A stretch of DNA of 41,035 nt from an uncultured Muribaculaceae bacterium. Lineage in GTDB: Bacteria; Bacteroidota; Bacteroidia; Bacteroidales; Muribaculaceae. Every line of letters starts with the position of its first letter. The stretch's first letter is position 1. Below, one piece after another: positions 39,942-41,035 of this stretch. The stretch is from positions 1 through 41,035 of the forward strand of contig CAJTYC010000013.1 of NCBI GenBank assembly GCA_910584185.1. The letters are read 5' to 3'. Under the pieces are notes generated by a model. That model had not been told where the DNA came from. It ran no database searches and saw only the letters and a list, made by a program, of their open reading frames with translations. The translations under genes and the position numbers were made by a program.

Positions 39942-40004
39942 CTAAAAACTAAAAACTAAATACTAAAAACTAAAAACTAAATACTAAAAACTAAAAACTA
40001 TAAA
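39942..40004. repeat. nine-unit 7-bp tandem repeat running into a start codon
   Basis: Units start every 7 bases from 39942: CTAAAAA, CTAAAAA, CTAAATA, CTAAAAA, CTAAAAA, CTAAATA, CTAAAAA, CTAAAAA, CTATAAA. A tenth partial unit, CTATG, contains the DUF308 start codon (40007). A 21-bp higher-order period is visible. It fills the space where promoter and ribosome-binding site would be expected. Confidence 0.85.
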
Positions 40005-40006
40005 CT

Positions 40007-40576
40007 ATGGCTAATTTAGGATTTGGAATCACCCGCTATCGCTGGATTCCCCTCATTGTAGGCTTGATCGCGATAGGTCTCGGCATCTGGTGTCTATGCT
40101 CTCCGGTGTCGTCTGTGCCCATAATGGCATACATTTTTGCCGGGCTGGTTTGTTTAGCCGGTATTTTCAATCTCTGTTTCGCCGGCTTGAACCACCGCAT
40201 AGCCCCCAACTGGGGCTGGGCTGTGGCTCTCGGTATCCTCGACCTCGTGGCAGGTATATGGATGTTCTGTCTTCCTGAAGAGGAACTCGCTGTGACGTTT
40301 GTGATAGTTCTCGGCATCTGGCTGCTCTGTGTGGCAATCAACGCTGTCTGCGAGACTCTCGTGTTGAGCAGCAATTCTGTTGGCTGGACTATCTTTTCAG
40401 TCATTATGCTTGTGCTCTCCATATATTTCGCCATATTGGTAATCTCTTCTCCGGTTACTATGGCTGTGGCCGGTTGGCTGTATCTCGGCATATCGCTTAT
40501 CACATACGGCATTTTCCGCGTCTCCATGTTCGGCCGTCTAAATACGCTGAACAAGATGACCGACGGCATGCTTTAA
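40007..40576 (+). CDS. HdeD/DUF308-family membrane protein
   Basis: A 189-aa integral membrane protein with about six short helices in pairs, typical of the HdeD-like DUF308 family (WIPLIVGLIAIGLGIWCLCSP, WAVALGILDLVAGIWMF, TIFSVIMLVLSIYFAILVISSP). HdeD of E. coli is linked to acid resistance at high cell density, but the function here is unproven. The start codon sits at the end of a heptanucleotide repeat, and no TAnnTTTG box lies between the preceding terminator and the gene. Confidence 0.85.
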   Translation: MANLGFGITRYRWIPLIVGLIAIGLGIWCLCSPVSSVPIMAYIFAGLVCLAGIFNLCFAGLNHRIAPNWGWAVALGILDLVAGIWMFCLPEEELAVTFVIVLGIWLLCVAINAVCETLVLSSNSVGWTIFSVIMLVLSIYFAILVISSPVTMAVAGWLYLGISLITYGIFRVSMFGRLNTLNKMTDGML

Positions 40577-40639
40577 TATAATGTATAGGGATGGGGCTAC
40601 CATACCGAATAAAATATAAATTATAAAATGTAGATCACT

Positions 40640-40918
40640 ATGATAAGACTGAATTGTTTTCTCGAAATCGCAGACAGCTCTCTGCGTCAGAAAGCCCTCA
40701 ATGCCGCCACTGAACTCGTGGAGCTGTCACTTAAGGATGAAGGCTGCATATCTTATGAGGCTTTCGCAAGTATCACATCTGATAACCATATCGAAATTGT
40801 GGAGACATGGCGTGATGAGGAGTCTCTAAAACGCCATAGTAATTCTGAACATTTCACCCGTCTCGTGCCGATTCTCGAAAGTTGCGGCAACATGACAATC
40901 GAAAAGTTCACTTTCTAA
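40640..40918 (+). CDS. antibiotic-biosynthesis-monooxygenase-domain protein (YgiN-like)
   Basis: A 92-aa ABM-fold protein: IRLNCFLEIADSS, LKDEGCISYEAF and ETWRDEESLKRHSNSEHFTRL follow the ferredoxin-like pattern, with the conserved helix and His-x-x-S-x-H-F stretch (about 66-73). Relatives include quinol monooxygenase YgiN and LsrG-type proteins; the substrate is unknown. It follows the DUF308 gene by 63 bases on the same strand and may be co-transcribed. Confidence 0.85.
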   Translation: MIRLNCFLEIADSSLRQKALNAATELVELSLKDEGCISYEAFASITSDNHIEIVETWRDEESLKRHSNSEHFTRLVPILESCGNMTIEKFTF

Positions 40919-40937
40919 ATTGTTATATTTAAAGAGT

Positions 40938-41035
40938 AGTCGGCGGAGTCTCCTCCTCTCCAGTGCGCGATGCAGCTTAATCTTTGGTGTCGTCGCCGAA
41001 GGCTCCTCCCTGCCGGTGGCTTCGCGTCGCGCTTA
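40938..41035. repeat. GC-rich modular repeat (copy C), cut by window edge
   Basis: AGTCGGCGGAGTCTCCTCC with CCAGTGCGCGATGCAGCTT (40938-40978) matches the first module of copies A and B. From 40989, GTCGTCGCCGAAGGCTCC to TTCGCG is the inverted form of the third module of copy B (22655-22692), with two mismatches in 38 bases. It starts 20 bases after the ABM gene. Confidence 0.7.

Noticed and set aside
39942..40004. CRISPR array
   Set aside because: Units are 7 bp and contiguous with no spacers.
1..41035. tRNA or rRNA genes, integrase or transposase genes
   Set aside because: No cloverleaf-like or rRNA-like stretches were noticed, and every sizeable frame is accounted for by other families; a dedicated tRNA/ncRNA search was not possible.

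Overview
The window looks like the chromosome of a Bacteroidales bacterium, most likely a gut Muribaculaceae-type species; the family is an inference from gene content and style. The supporting signs are a FeoA-FeoB fusion, agmatine-pathway genes of the Porphyromonas-type deiminase family, a DUF5686-type outer-membrane protein, a BspA-type leucine-rich-repeat protein and an MCE/MlaEF lipid-transport set. Several promoters also match the Bacteroidetes pattern TTTG-N20-TAnnTTTG instead of a sigma70 promoter. I see no rRNA, tRNA, CRISPR array, phage or transposase gene.

Layout. 1-7660 is a minus-strand block: dnaE, thioredoxin, a tiny membrane protein, dxs and trkA, probably followed by trkH just outside the window. 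7660-10170 holds a promoter, a 368-bp palindromic repeat element, and the aguA-aguB operon that turns agmatine into putrescine. 10147-13223 is a FecBCD/BtuFCD-type metal or corrinoid importer, with the lipoprotein and permease divergent from the ATPase. 13315-16476 has a small EF-hand-like protein, a thioredoxin-fold lipoprotein, an MFS transporter and a CYTH-domain protein. 16608-19169 is a large outer-membrane barrel. 19170-19728 is a gene-free nest of three different repeat structures. 19729-22579 is an AT-richer pair of secreted proteins sharing an unrecognised domain, with GC-rich repeat modules on both sides. 22849-27130 (minus) is udk-lptB-amidase-mlaD, divergent from mlaE-mlaF (27392-28911). 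28946-33164 (minus) is feoAB, plsC and thiD. 33449-39593 (minus) is uvrB-ygiQ-S9 peptidase. 39733-40918 (plus) holds three small genes.

Functional themes. Envelope biogenesis dominates the centre: LptB (LPS export), MlaD/E/F (phospholipid trafficking), amidase (peptidoglycan), PlsC (phospholipid synthesis) and the DUF5686 barrel. Metal supply is covered by FeoAB and the FecCD-type importer. The remainder is housekeeping: replication, repair, isoprenoids, potassium and thiamine.

The least explained material is non-coding. There are at least three classes of repeat: long inverted-repeat elements (7867-8234, 19411-19558); a GC-rich modular palindrome family (19234-19355, 22582-22692, 40938-41035); and short tandem repeats, several with a 7-bp unit, that start at, contain or run into stop or start codons of unrelated genes (13263, 15933, 15997, 19167, 33427, 39942). 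This repeat-at-gene-boundary habit is the most unusual signal here. I found no multi-gene system that I can call new; the best protein candidate is the 19729-22579 pair.
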